DNA of 64,000 bases from Proteles cristata cristata (Eukaryota > Chordata > Mammalia > Carnivora > Hyaenidae): NCBI GenBank assembly GCA_017311185.1, contig JAESUZ010004818.1:682001-746000 (forward strand). The letters are read 5' to 3'. Position numbers and translations under genes: made by a program. Below are positions 42,028 to 52,689 of this stretch, in pieces. Position 1 is the first letter of the stretch, and each line of letters opens with the position of its first letter. A model generated the notes under the pieces. It was given only the letters and a program-made list of their open reading frames with translations. It was not told where the DNA came from and did no database searches.

Positions 42028-42883
42028 CTTCCTAAATGTCTTAAAATGGGAACTGGCCAAGTAAATCATGGCACGCCCATAAAATGAATAATCACTCTTC
42101 AAAGTGGGGATCCAAAGGGAATGCTTATTGATGGAAACATGTGGGATGGGGTAGGAAAGTATAGGAAGCTGCTTACCAGTTTATGAAGTATAAACCATGT
42201 TTATTTGCTTCAAAACATCTCCTACCTTTGTGTATTTATGTACAGAGAAAATTTCTGGAAGTATGACTTGGGCCTTTTTTTTTCTCTTTTTGAGTATGGG
42301 TTCTCTTCTTTTGACCATCTGGATTTTTAGATGTCTTTATTTTGGGTATTCTCCTTGTGATTTAAAACTTTGGAACTTTTACTTTTTATAGAGAGCCATA
42401 GATTCCCTAATTCTACTCTCAGCCTCACAGCTCTCTGGCTGTGACCCGTGAATGATTTAAGGACCACCCAGAGGCTCTGTAAACGCAGAAGACGCACGGT
42501 TATCGGGCCCCTTTATCAGCCTGGCTCATCGATAACTTCTACGAAAGCTGCCAGCACTTTACCTCCCCGGTAAGTAGGCAGCAGCCCCTGTGGAAGAAAC
42601 AATTCCATACAGATGTTAACGGGGGTCACTAATGGAGTGTGGGGGTTTTTTGCTGAGCCATACCTGCCGGCTCTGACCTCTTTGGGGAAGAGGAGCAGGG
42701 GACACTGTCTGCCTGCCCTTTGCCTTCCCTGTGCTCCCCAGGAAGGTCGTCAGCTCTAAGGTAGGACTGGGCTGCCAGTCCACCTGCTCTCCCCTCCCCA
42801 GCCCTCAGCTGCCACCTGCCTATACAAACCCGGTGCTGCCACAGGGCTACGCCCCTTTCTCCCCTCTGGTCCCCCTCAGCCAG
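42028..42883. other. Unassigned non-coding DNA
   Basis: No gene or named repeat; the first half is AT-rich and the second (from 42640) GC-richer. Confidence 0.5.
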
Positions 42884-42931
42884 GACAAAACAAAACAACA
42901 AAACAAAACAAAACAAAACAAACAAAAAACC
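42884..42931 (+). repeat. (CAAAA)n microsatellite
   Basis: A 48-bp run of aaaac units with two irregular ones (caacaaaac and aacaaaaaac). No retroposon body is recognised upstream, so it is not clearly a tail. Confidence 0.93.
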
Positions 42932-44140
42932 ACACACCCATGCCTGCCTGGGAGAAAAAGACAGCTGGTGTCCACCACTTAGAGCCACTATTGCGTCTCA
43001 GGGGCAGCAATGGGAGAGTCACAGGGCTACATACCATCAGCCCTCAAATGTCCAAGACAGGCCTCGAGGCTACAGTCTCAGGTCCCCTGTCACCTCTGTG
43101 CACAGTCCGTGGAAAGCTCAAGGGGAAGAAAAATCCCCTGGCTTTGAGCATGGCTGGGCAAAGCAGAAAAGCAACGTGTCCTCAGAGTTCGAGGCTCTGA
43201 TGGACGTTAGATGACATGCCTTCAAGGCTTTTAAGAGCTTTCTCCCAGAGATTCCCACAAGGCATGAAGCAGGTGCCCATGACAAAACGGCTCCTGGAAT
43301 CCTTGGTGGAAGGAACAAATCTTGACGGAAAACGATGAAATAGAACATTTTGGCTGCAGAAGTTAAAGAGAAAACAATACGTGGAAAATTGGAAGAAGAA
43401 GAAGGAAAAAAAACCCTCCAAACAGCTTGACTCGGATTTTTTTGTATTTATTCATTTAACTCAACAAACGCCATGTGGGTCTCCATGTGTTGAGTCTACA
43501 GGCGCCACAAAGATGAAGACAAAGCCGCTCTAGTGAGCTCACCATCTCCGAGATGCGTTCCCTTATGTGGCTGATTGTGTTATCTGAAAGTAGCCAGCCA
43601 CGGCAATATTTCCATCCAGACATTTCCTTCTGAAATCTTACTACCCCTCACCAACATGTGGAGCCTAGTTCCCCTCCCCAGGGGCCCACAGGACCCCCTG
43701 CGATGGCTCTGACAAGGGGGCAGAACTGCCCTCCTTCCAAGGCTAGGTCATAAAAGCTGGTATGACGTCTGCCTGGCTCGCTCTCTCCTTTCTGGACCTC
43801 AAATGTGGGTGCCGCCATATTGTAAGGAAGCCCAAACTAGTCCAGGCAGAGACAGTTCAGGGACAGATCCACGTGGAGAGGAACAGAGACCCCCACCCCC
43901 ACCCCCTACTTCAAGCCAGCCCCTGCAGGGTGTGAGTGAGCGAGCCTTGCAGTGAGTACAGTCTCCAGCCTTTGAATCTCCCAGTTGAGGCTCTCGACAC
44001 CATAGCATGGAAGCAAGCCCTCCCCACCGTGCCCTCCCTGCATTTATATGTGAGCCCAATCCACGGTTGTCTTCTGCCACTGCATTTTGGAGAAATCTGT
44101 TACTCAGTCATCATGACTGGAACATCTTGGTTTCTTGAAC
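42932..44140. other. Unassigned non-coding DNA
   Basis: No gene or named repeat. The ORFs of 76-93 codons on both strands are without recognisable domains. Confidence 0.5.
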
Positions 44141-44145
44141 AGAGC

Positions 44146-44330
44146 TCAGGTTTTCAGAGCCAGGCAGAATGGTTTTTAGATCCCAGCCCTGCCATTTCCC
44201 AGTTGAGGGATGCTGGCAAAGTACTTAATCTGTCCTGAGCCTCGTTTTGCCTGTCTGTAAAATGGGAATAGCATCAGCCTCACATGGATGCTTTGAGGGA
44301 TACATGCCACAGTGAGTCTCAGGAGGTCGG
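44146..44330 (+). mobile_element. MIR SINE
   Basis: Sense MIR: tttttagatcccagccctgc, catttcccagttgagggatg, ctggcaaagtacttaatctg, then cctgtctgtaaaatgggaat and gcatcagcctcacatggatg. Confidence 0.87.
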
Positions 44331-44940
44331 TCCAGTACTGGGGAAACAGCCTGTTATGAGCAGTCTAGGCGTGGTGGTCATCTACAGGCTACAGCCGCCC
44401 ACCAAGCGTCCTTGAAGGAGGGGAGACGAGCCCGGGCTTGAACAGTCTGGACAGAAGGAGAGGAGGTGCGAGGCTTCCAGGTGGGCCCAGAGCGTCCCCT
44501 CTGTGGGGCTGGTGTGGATGGGCTTCCCTGACCCCCACCCCTGGGGCCCCGGAGTCCCTGACCCCGGGCTACCTGCCATCATCTGGACCTTCTTCTTTGG
44601 TCAGAAAACACTTCTGGCCTATGCCAGGGGCACGGCCATTCTGCCCGCTCTGTCCAGCCTCCCCAGCAGACAGCTCATAAAGGCAGCTGCTGAGAACCCA
44701 GAAAACTTGCTGGCAACTGCTGAGGGCCTCTCCCCATTTCTGACGTCCCACTCGCTTCTGACCTGAGCTCTGTTCCACTTTCATCCCTGTGCCTGTTCTT
44801 TGCATCTGAAGAGGGATCTTTGTTTCTCGGGCTTGAACTTAAATGCTCTGTGAGGACTTGGCTCCTTCCCATCTTCTGGTTCTCTCTGCTTGATCTCAGC
44901 CTTAACACCAGCCTCACCTGAATAATGAAGAGTAGCCATC
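44331..44940. other. Unassigned GC-rich non-coding DNA
   Basis: GC-rich DNA with overlapping frames of 66-87 codons on both strands. No exon or repeat is supported. Confidence 0.5.
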
Positions 44941-44944
44941 AGCC

Positions 44945-45085
44945 ATTGACCCTCTAAACCTCCAACAATCCTCTGAGGTTGGTATGACTGGTCTTATTTA
45001 AGATAGAGAAATACATGCCACTCAGAGACATTAAATCACTAGCCCGGGGGTACCAACGAGCTAGTGGCAAAGGCTCTGGGACCCC
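44945..45085 (-). mobile_element. MIR SINE fragment
   Basis: Reverse-complement MIR: aacaatcctctgaggttggt, a tcttatttaagatagagaaa block, cactcagagacattaaatca, then a cgagctagtggcaaaggctc block. Diverged. Confidence 0.65.
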
Positions 45086-45139
45086 TAACATCTACACATC
45101 CCTACCCCTGATACCTCATTACCTAGGCTGGCCTGTGTA

Positions 45140-45161
45140 GTGCATGTGCATGCGCGTGCGT

Positions 45162-45203
<42 letters not shown>
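45140..45203 (+). repeat. Perfect 64-bp purine/pyrimidine alternation, (CA)n core
   Basis: From gtgcatgtgcatgcgcgtgc to the end of the CA run, every step alternates purine and pyrimidine without a break. It combines TG, CG and CA steps, and the CG-containing left part is the most favourable for Z-DNA. Confidence 0.95.
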
Positions 45204-45205
<2 letters not shown>

Positions 45206-45645
45206 CACAGCCTACAGGTGCACTGGACCATTCCTTACTGGCTCCCTCCCTCCTCCTGGCCCAGAGTCCTTCCCTGACCTCCCATGGGTAGCTGTCTGGA
45301 CACAGACACGCCAATGCTGCCTGCTCATCTTGACTCCCTACTCAGCGTCGAGGGCACCCCCAGCCCCAATGGCCAGGCCATCCGGGATGACGCGGTGCCA
45401 GAAGTGGGTCAGCTATAGGTGACAGGAAGAGGTGGGCTGAGATAAGGGAACTTGCAGGATCCAAAGAACACAGAGGCAGCCCCCAGGGGTGGCTTCGCCA
45501 GGCCTGGCCTCTCCTGCGATTTCGCTGCAGGGCTTCTGGTAGTCACTCAGACCTACAGAGGAGGCTCCAGCCCAGAAACTCTCAGAACCCTGTTTCTTGG
45601 GTAGAGAATGAAGGTGTGCCAGGCTTTCCAGATGGTCCTTCTCAT
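45204..45645. other. Unassigned non-coding DNA
   Basis: No gene or named repeat. Confidence 0.45.
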
Positions 45646-45647
45646 TC

Positions 45648-45800
45648 ACGGCTACCAATTATTAAAGCAATCATCAAGCTGTTTATTGGAAATTTCCCTC
45701 ACACCTGCTCAGTACAAATGAGCCAGACAGAAGTTATTACCTCCAAGTATCAGAAATCTCGGTCAATTAGACAAAGTCAACATGGTAGGTATTCGAATGA
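45648..45800. promoter_or_regulatory. Candidate conserved non-coding element
   Basis: A repeat-free block with ccaattattaaagcaatcat, gctgtttattggaaatttcc and gtcaattagacaaagtcaa, giving homeodomain-like and forkhead-like cores in 150 bp. Not tested for conservation. Confidence 0.33.
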
Positions 45801-45804
45801 ATGG

Positions 45805-45915
45805 ATGGATGAACATGCTCCAATGTAAGCTCCATGAAGACAGACACCAGGTCTGTCTTGCCTACCATGTATTCTCAATGCCCAGCACTGTCCCATGTAA
45901 TCAATAATAAAGCCT
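45805..45915 (+). mobile_element. L2 LINE 3' end fragment
   Basis: The blocks aatgtaagctccatgaagac, aggtctgtcttgcctaccat, tctcaatgcccagcactgtc, and atcaataataaagcc follow the L2 tail in order. Confidence 0.75.
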
Positions 45916-47075
45916 TCAGGGGACAGGGATTATTATAGTCTGGGGGTGAGCTGATGCAGGGCATCATGAAGGGGCAGATGAAAGAGCCCCTGGGAAGAAA
46001 CACCTCGCAGACGGGATGATAGATTTGGCATGTGAGGGAAGAGAAGACTCTCGGATGTTCCTGAGTTTAGAATGTTTGAGGCATGCAAGGCTCTGGCCCA
46101 TCGGGTAACAGAGGAGAGGGGATGCTGACAGGAAGGGGTGCTGGCCCAGTGTGAGTGCTCAGTGGAGGACAAGAAGGAGGGCATGCTGAGGTCCAGAGCC
46201 CAGAAGGATGTCACAAGAAAAGTTCCCTCAGGTAGCTGGCTAGGCACGAGCCAGCCCCTCGGGAGTTTTCTGCAGAAGCGATAATTGAGGCTGGTGCAGG
46301 AGGGAGGGGAGAGGAAGTCCCCGGGGAGGGAGTGGAGTGCCAAGGAGGCTTGTTTAGCCAGGAGATGAGCCACTTGCAGCTGATGGAAGGGCCTGCCATG
46401 TGAGTGAGGGGTCCCGGCAGGACACATCTAGGGGCAGTCAACCAACCCCAGGGTTTCAGAACTCCCACCTAAAGCTGCAGGACACCAAGACCACAAGAAC
46501 AAGCAGGGACCATGCTGAGAGGCCCAAGGAGAGGAGGAAGGGGAGTTCAAAAAGCAGCCAAATCATATAGGTCAAAAGTATCAAAACGGATGAGACCAGG
46601 AGTCTGGAAGGAAAGGGGAGACTGCTCAGGGAGCAGAGAGCAAACAAGGAAGGGCTCCATGACTATCTGGGAAAGAGGGGCTCGAAACACCAGAACAGGC
46701 CTGTGGCCACAAAATGAACAGGACCAGGGAGACAAAGCCACGGGGGTGCAGATTTTTCACACCCAAAGATGGGACAGAATAATTGGGAAGGTGTGCAATT
46801 CCCGTCACTAGGGGTGTTTGACTCACGGCGGGATGCCCATGGAACAGACATGGAGAGCGCCCAGAATCCTCACCTGGAGCACTGGGTCAAAGGAATTGTA
46901 GAGTCTGTGGCCCACACTGAGACACCAGCTGTCACCAGCCGCCCTGCCACTCTTCAGCATGCCACCCATTATTTATGCTCAGCACGGCCTGTCACCAGCC
47001 GATAGTTCCCTTCTGCATTTCAACCTGCTTGATTCTATTCATTGATAGTGGTTTATAATCTCCTTGTCACATTCT
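45916..47075. other. Unassigned non-coding DNA
   Basis: No named repeat. A minus-strand frame of 164 codons (45933-46427) and a partial overlap of 85 codons (46211-46468) have no recognisable domain. Around 46000-46300 the text gives an impression of the ancient repeat described at 5686, but too weakly to call. Confidence 0.45.
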
Positions 47076-47079
47076 CATC

Positions 47080-47368
47080 GCTTACTACCTATCGAATTGT
47101 CTCCAATTTTAGTGGCTTACAAACTGTTTACTATCTCACAGCTTCTGTGGGGAGGAATGCAGGGCAGCTAGCTGGGTCCTCTGGTTTTGAATTTTGCAGG
47201 TTGCAGTCAAGGCATTGGCCAGGCCGGCAGGCTCCTCAAGGCTGAGCTGGAAGGAGCAGCTTCCTGGCTCATTCATGTAGTCACTGGCAGGACTGAGTTC
47301 CTCATGGTGCTGGACTGAGGCCTCAGTTTCTCAGGAGCTGTTGGTCAGCTGTTGGTCAGCTGTTGGTC
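47080..47368 (-). mobile_element. Possible MLT-class LTR relic, antisense
   Basis: The blocks agtggcttacaaactgttta, ctatctcacagcttctgtgg, agctagctgggtcctctggt, ggctcattcatgtagtcact and tgctggactgaggcctcagt follow a reversed old mammalian LTR of MaLR type. At its end lies a three-unit tandem repeat of about 11 bp (tcagctgttgg, 47331-47366). No retroviral coding sequence is present. Confidence 0.45.
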
Positions 47369-47373
47369 TCCAC

Positions 47374-47464
47374 TCTCAGCGCAGAGCCCGCTTTGGATCC
47401 TCTGCCCCCTCTCTCTGCCCCTCCCCTACTTGTGTTCTCTCTCAAAAATAAAAATAAACTTTAA
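47374..47464 (+). mobile_element. 5'-truncated feliform SINE
   Basis: Only the 3' half is present: ctcagcgcagagcccgcttt, then ctctctctgcccctccccta and the tail aaaaataaaaataaacttt. The head with the promoter boxes is absent. Confidence 0.85.
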
Positions 47465-47465
47465 A

Positions 47466-47741
47466 AAGTGTCCTCCACAGAGAAGGACAGCTACCATATG
47501 TTTGCACGAATAGGTGGATTAGGAGGAAGCTAACGGAGGACCGTGGGGGAGAAGAAGGGGGGAAATAGTGGGGAGAGGGAGGGAGGCAAACCATGAGAGA
47601 TTCTTGAATGCTGAGAACAAACTGAGGACTGGAGGGGGTGGAGGGGAGGGGAAGGGGGGTGATGGGCATGGAGGAGGGCACTTGTGGGGATGAGCACTGG
47701 GTGTTATATGGAAACCAACTTGACAATAAACTATTAAAAAA
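47466..47741 (+). mobile_element. 5'-truncated L1 3' end
   Basis: It ends with gggatgagcactgggtgtta, tatggaaaccaacttgacaa and taaactattaaaaaaaaa, the 3' end of a felid L1, preceded by the G-rich 3' UTR (gtggaggggaggggaagggg). The host text aaaagtgtcct occurs before it (at the SINE tail) and after it, which looks like its target duplication. Confidence 0.85.
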
Positions 47742-47965
47742 AAAGTGTCCTTCAATCACTGTGGCTATATTCTATTTCTTAGAAGGGAATCACTGGGTCC
47801 AGGTCCATACTCAAGAGCTGGGAATTACACAGGGCTCTGACATCCAAATGTCATGGCTGCCATACTCCTTCACCCGTCCCTCCTAAAGTCCTAGCACAGC
47901 AGGAATCTCCCCTGCCTTTTTCACCTTCCGATGCCAGCCCCTCAAAGACGTTCAATGTATAATTT
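47742..47965. other. Unassigned non-coding DNA
   Basis: No gene or named repeat. Confidence 0.4.
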
Positions 47966-47967
47966 TA

Positions 47968-48066
47968 AATGGACAAGGTAAGCCGTAAGTTCCATGAGCT
48001 CCCAGTGCTGCACTGTAGAATACATACTTGTTGAATAAATGAATGAATGAATGAATGACTAGATGA
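47968..48066 (+). mobile_element. L2 LINE 3' end with a GAAT-type tail
   Basis: The blocks gtaagttccatgagctccca, tgctgcactgtagaatacat and acttgttgaataaatgaatg lead into a tail of gaat units that has expanded to about five units. Confidence 0.7.
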
Positions 48067-48588
48067 ATGAGCTAAATGTCCCTTGATAAACATTTGGCAG
48101 AGTCCCTAAATCACTATTAAAAATACTTTGAGGAGACCTAGTGGCTTAGTAGGTACCATGAAAAAAAAAAATAGAGGTTTTCAGACCTCATTACCCAGAA
48201 AACCCATTTCCGAACCATGTGTCCATGAGGCCATTTTGAAGTTGTGTAAATAACTTGGGAATCCTTCCAGAAGACATGTGGCAAGGAGGCCCGCTGCCTC
48301 TGGGGAGAGGATGGAAGGCAGACCTTTATTCTCTTGCCAGGTCGTGGCAGGGGCTCTGGAGAATCTGAATTTGCATCATCATGTCCCCCTGACTGGCTCC
48401 TCTTCCTGCGAACGCTGATGTCCTGGAGACATCTTTCCAAGTGACAAGCGTATTGTCAACGCAGAGCGGATCCACGCACTGGGCCTGCCGACTGGCGGGC
48501 CTATCAAGTCACAAAGGAGGCCCCAAATGAGCAACTTTGGGGACCTGCAGGAGTAGGCGGGTGAGAATATGCTCCCCCGCCCCCACCC
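48067..48588. other. Unassigned non-coding DNA
   Basis: No gene or named repeat. A short A run lies at 48162-48172. Confidence 0.45.
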
Positions 48589-48589
48589 C

Positions 48590-48955
48590 TACTATGGCTG
48601 TTAATTGAGAAGGGGAGCCTCGATAAATTATATTGAAAACAGATAAACAACTCAAGCTGTGTTTATTAAAGAAATAGCAAATGGCACGATGCCAGCACGA
48701 ATGAGCTCCGCTGTAATCAGTGTATTTATTTCACCAAAAAAAAAAAGCCTGTCTGGGCTTCTTTGAAGCCTGATAAATTTATTATGCTAAGTTTCAGCCT
48801 CCGTAGAACTGAGGCTTTTCTATATGTTAATTCATTTTTGCAAATAATTATTCTGTTTGGCGGAGGGAATGCATGTCTATAATTTAATAATTGGGAGGGT
48901 TATTACATGTGATTAATAGGAATCATAGGCAAATGCTGAGAGTATAATAAGGAAG
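48590..48955. promoter_or_regulatory. Strong candidate conserved non-coding element
   Basis: A 360-bp repeat-free AT-rich island. It contains ttaattgag, gataaattatattg, a forkhead-like tgtttattaaag (about 48658-48669), cctgataaatttattatgc, atgttaattcatttttgcaa with caaataattattctg (octamer-like plus homeodomain core, 48825-48855), ataatttaataattggg and gtgattaatagg. This density of TAAT cores, with no repeats and no ORFs, is typical of deeply conserved developmental enhancers. Conservation and activity are inference. Confidence 0.5.
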
Positions 48956-49390
48956 GTCGGTGGGGAGGTGGGAAAGGTTCTCCATCCCCCACCCTCACCC
49001 CTACCCCTTTGCCGAGTTAGGGATTTGGTATTGGAATAGAGACATTGCCTTGCTTATCCGTCTGAGATCCGTATTGAATATATGGCCCGCTTCTCTTTGG
49101 AGCTTTCAGATGTGCCTCTGTGTGTCTGTATGTAAGAGGGGAGAAAGGACAAGAGAGAAGACCTGGTGGGGGGGTGGTCAGGACCCTGAGTGACTGGTGC
49201 CTCCAGGCCAGAGGCTCCCAAATGCCCAGCTGAGCCCCGACCTGTCCCTTCAATGCTGACCAGAAACAATCCTCACTGAGATGCGAACAATGAAAACGAT
49301 GTAGTGGCTTTTCCACGCAGCCAAGATGTCCCCTGTTTTTTTAAATTCTGGGATCATCCCCCACCCAACTGGAGTATGAAAAAGTGTCCT
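48956..49390. other. Unassigned non-coding DNA
   Basis: The ORFs of 71-99 codons overlap on both strands without a recognisable product. Confidence 0.45.
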
Positions 49391-49391
49391 T

Positions 49392-49600
49392 GGGGCTCCT
49401 GGGCAGCTCAGTCGGTTAAGTGTCCCACTCTTGATTTCAGCTCAGGTCATGATCCCACAGTTCATGCGTTAAAGCCACACAGTGGGCTCTGTGCTGACAG
49501 TGTGGAGCCTGCCTGGCATTCTTGCTCCCTTCCTCTCTCTCTACCCCTCACCTGTTCATGCTCTCTCTCTCAAAATAAACAAATTTAAAAATAAAAATAA
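49392..49600 (+). mobile_element. Carnivore tRNA-Lys SINE
   Basis: Head ggggctcctgggcagctcag, a middle with ctcttgatttcagctcaggt, and tail caaaataaacaaatttaaaa. The target duplication aaaagtgtcctt / aaaaatgtcctt flanks it (49380-49391 and 49600-49611). Confidence 0.92.
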
Positions 49601-49955
49601 AAAATGTCCTTTGTAAAATAAGGATCATCAATAACATTGTCTCTATCTCCTTACTTGGACAAATGAAAAGCCGGCAATATTTGACCTCTTCCCTCTAATG
49701 TTTTTCTGGCATTTTTAGTTAAGAAATGTATCAGTCTGTGAAGTCCCGAAGTCTTAGAACCTCTGCTTTAGACCAGAGCCCTTTGACCTCAAGAGAGAGA
49801 CCATCTTGGGACTAGACTCCTATATCTGACCTTCCGGGGCTATTTCCTTGTTTACTGAATGGTGAAACTGATTAACCTGTATCTTGATCCAGCCATTCAA
49901 AAATATTAATTGAGCATCTACTATGTGACATGTACTATTCTTAGAACTGATGGAA
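49601..49955. other. Unassigned non-coding DNA
   Basis: A phrase typical of the ancient repeat (attgagcatctactatgtga) lies near 49910. Otherwise nothing is recognised. Confidence 0.4.
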
Positions 49956-49959
49956 AAGC

Positions 49960-50062
49960 ACCTAATGTATTTCAGTAAGTAGTTTGTTGATTTAGTTGAA
50001 GAAATGCATGGTTCTTAGTAAGGGATCAATAGTGTTTGCTGACTGAATGAACGGATATATTA
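49960..50062 (+). mobile_element. Possible L2 LINE 3' end
   Basis: The block gggatcaatagtgtttgctg followed by actgaatgaacg resembles the L2 end 'ctcaataaatatttgttgaatgaatgaa'. Short. Confidence 0.4.
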
Positions 50063-50635
50063 CACAGAGTTGTTATGAGATCATGGATAGGAAGGGTATT
50101 TGTATATTTCAATATTGTTGTTGTTGTCCTCGTTCCTGCCAGGAAACGGACATTCTGGGCCCAGCCAGGGCCAGCTGCCTGCAAGGAGCAACATTAACCA
50201 GCACCCCGTTAGCATTCCAGACACGTGGGCTACCACGCCGCACTGCTGGACGGCTCCCCACATGGCCTGCTTCCCCTCCTGACGTGCACATAAGCCCCGC
50301 TCCCTGACCCCTGCCGACCTGATCTTGACCCCAACCTTTCTCAGGCCTGATCGTTCCCAACCCAGCCCACCCTTGCCTGCTCGGGCCCGTGGATCCATGC
50401 CAGCCTCAGGCCCTCCCCGCACTGCTCCTAGCCCGGCTTCCCAGATGGGGACTCGGTGGTTTGAGCAGAGGCTTCTGGGGCTGGGGCTGCCTCCTGGCAA
50501 ACATGCCTCCTCCCTACGAGGGACCGGTGAACGTGCTGAAGTACGAGTTCTGATGCCTTGCAGGCACTGGCAAGCTAGACCAGGATGGGTCCCCTGTGAA
50601 TGGGGCACACCTAGAAGCCACAGAGAGGTGAACGC
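50063..50635. other. Unassigned GC-rich DNA with long overlapping frames
   Basis: A minus-strand frame of 217 codons (50081-50734) and a plus-strand frame of 133 codons (50325-50726) overlap. Both are stop-poor GC-rich sequence with low-complexity products, and the minus frame runs into repeat sequence. No CDS is called. Confidence 0.45.
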
Positions 50636-50639
50636 TTCA

Positions 50640-51000
50640 GAATGTATTAATTCACTCAAGAAATACGTTTCATTTGTACCTAATACACGCCAGTCGTTCT
50701 GCAAGGCACTGAGCAGACGGCAATGAAAAGGCAAAAGTCCCTGCCATGGTGATGCTTAATTTTCAGTAAACGGATACAAATACAAATATGATAGAATTCC
50801 AGAGAGCAATCAATGTTAGGAAGAAAAATAAAGCAGGACAATAGGATAAGGTGGCAGAAAGGTGACATTTGAAGTGGACTGCATAACATCTAAGGGAAAG
50901 GCATTTCTGGCAGAGGGGAGGCCAAGTGCAAATGCCCTGAGGCCCAAGCATGCTGGAATGTTCTAGAAATGGCAAAAGCCAATGTAATAAGACCTTGATG
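50640..51000 (+). repeat. Ancient mammalian interspersed repeat
   Basis: Pattern of the element described at 5686: ttcactcaagaaatacgttt, ggcactgagcagacggcaat, a agagagcaatcaatgtt-type middle, caagtgcaaatgccctgagg and cccaagcatgctggaatgtt. A long copy. Confidence 0.5.
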
Positions 51001-51360
51001 GGTGGTCAGTTGATAGAAGACAATTGTGAGGGCTCTGGATTTATTCGAAGCATTTAAGAAACTAATACGACATTTTCTGATAAGTCGAAAGTAAGGGGAA
51101 GCTCGGGCTGAAGCCTGGCCTAGCCAACTGCATAGTCATGAAAAAGGGTACGGTCTTCAGAGAATTCCTTCTAGCCGTTTATTCCTCCTGCCCCTCCCAC
51201 CCCACCTGACACCCTTCTTACCACCAGCCTCTACCGAGGTCTTTTGTCGTCTCTCATTCCCTCTACTCATTTTGGTCACTGACTCATCCTCAAACCATCC
51301 CGAAGGTGGACGACGGCCACCATGTGCTGAGCACCATGCTATGCCCAGGGATGCTTGCCC
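51001..51360. other. Unassigned non-coding DNA
   Basis: No gene or named repeat. Confidence 0.4.
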
Positions 51361-51375
51361 AGAAAAACAGCCTGG

Positions 51376-51567
51376 GTTTTTTTTTAATGTTTATTCATTT
51401 TTGAGAAAGAGCCATCTGGGGAGGGGCAGAGAGAGGGGGTTCAGAGGATCTGAAGTGGGCTCCGCGCAGACAGCAGCGAGCCTGATGCAGGTCTCCAACT
51501 CATGGACCACGAAATCATGACCTGAGCGGAGTCAGACGATCAACTGACTGAGCCACCCAGGCGCCCC
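51376..51567 (-). mobile_element. Feliform SINE
   Basis: A minus-strand copy ending gagccacccaggcgcccc; the body is shortened (gagccatctggggaggggca). The duplication agaaaaacagcctgg / agaaagcagcctgg lies at 51361-51375 and 51568-51581. Confidence 0.93.
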
Positions 51568-51589
51568 AGAAAGCAGCCTGGTTTGATAA

Positions 51590-51800
51590 ACAGTCCCAGA
51601 CGTGGGATCAGAGGTGTTGGTTTTAGTCCAGCTTTGCCATTTAATAGCTGTGTGACCTTGCACAAGTTACTTAAGCTCTCTGACCTGTCTTTGTCTTTAA
51701 ATGGCAATTGTACCAACTGCTCTGTTAACCTCATACGGTGGCGAGGATCCATTGTGACAACACTCCGGGTAAACTGCAGGGTGATACACCATTGTCAGTG
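51590..51800 (+). mobile_element. MIR SINE
   Basis: Sense MIR: ttagtccagctttgccattt, aatagctgtgtgaccttgca, caagttacttaagctctctg, then tctttaaatggcaattgtac. Very well preserved in its core. Confidence 0.9.
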
Positions 51801-52097
51801 GCTCCTGCAGGCTGATTATCATCATTAAACCCTACGCTTGCACATAACATCTGGCCCTTGCTGCTAAGTGCCTTCAAACACCATCCTTTCCGGCTTCCCT
51901 GGGTCCCAGGCCCCAGAGTTGTCTCATTTCCCTCCCCTCCTTCAGACTTGTAGTTTGACTGTTTCTTGGCGCTCTTGGAAATATGGACCCTTGAGATCCC
52001 GAAGGGCACAGAAAACATGTGCGACACATGTAGGGCATGGGTTCATGCCTGACATGTCCAGTGCTGGGCTAGGATATCTACCTCAACAGCCTCACAC

Positions 52098-52100
52098 TCA

Positions 52101-52145
<45 letters not shown>
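52098..52145 (+). repeat. (AC)n microsatellite
   Basis: A perfect CA run of about 44 bp after one cact interruption near 52097-52101. Confidence 0.96.
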
Positions 52146-52150
<5 letters not shown>

Positions 52151-52685
52151 CCCTTGATCACACTCCGGTCAAGGCTGATGTCATTGTTTCCTCATTTCTT
52201 CAGGCTGGCAGTCAGGAAGGCAGTCATCAAACATTTATTTAGAGGGTTTTCTGGGCTCAGCTCCATGCTAGGTCCTGGGCCTCTGTCAGTGAACTAGGCA
52301 GGCCTGGCCCTGGCCCAAGGGGAGTTTAGTCAGGGGAGCTTAGCAGCACCCAGAGAGCCATGGGGGACTGCACGCATCCAAGGTGGGCCAGACCTCCTCT
52401 GAGGAAATGTCTGTGTCATGTCTCTTGAAGACTGTGTTCCCCATTTCATGGAGACACAGCCATCCCACCCCTGCAGCCTGGCGGTGACCAGGATCCCACC
52501 CAGCTCCATGAGGCCAGGTCAGCTTGTAACTTTGGACACCTTCCTCTGCTATCCGGGACTCAGCCTCCCTTTCTGTCATAGGAAGGGTTGCGGCAGACAT
52601 GCTTTCTCATCCCCAAGCTGTCGGAATCCTCCTTGTGATTTCTGTCCCATACACCCCTTCCACCTCCCCTTCACCCCGTTTTATT
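52146..52685. other. Unassigned non-coding DNA
   Basis: The phrase tccatgctaggtcctgggcc near 52262, followed by a tcagtgaactaggcaggcct block, faintly recalls the ancient repeat described at 5686. No gene is seen. Confidence 0.4.
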
Positions 52686-52689
52686 TAAC

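Noticed and set aside
45933..46427. A 164-codon minus-strand ORF.
   Set aside because: The composition is serine/leucine/histidine-rich without a domain, signal or splice context, and it is within the chance range for this much DNA.
50081..50734. A 217-codon minus-strand ORF.
   Set aside because: It begins in the ancient repeat pattern, runs through stop-poor GC-rich DNA and overlaps a 133-codon frame on the other strand; no domain is seen.
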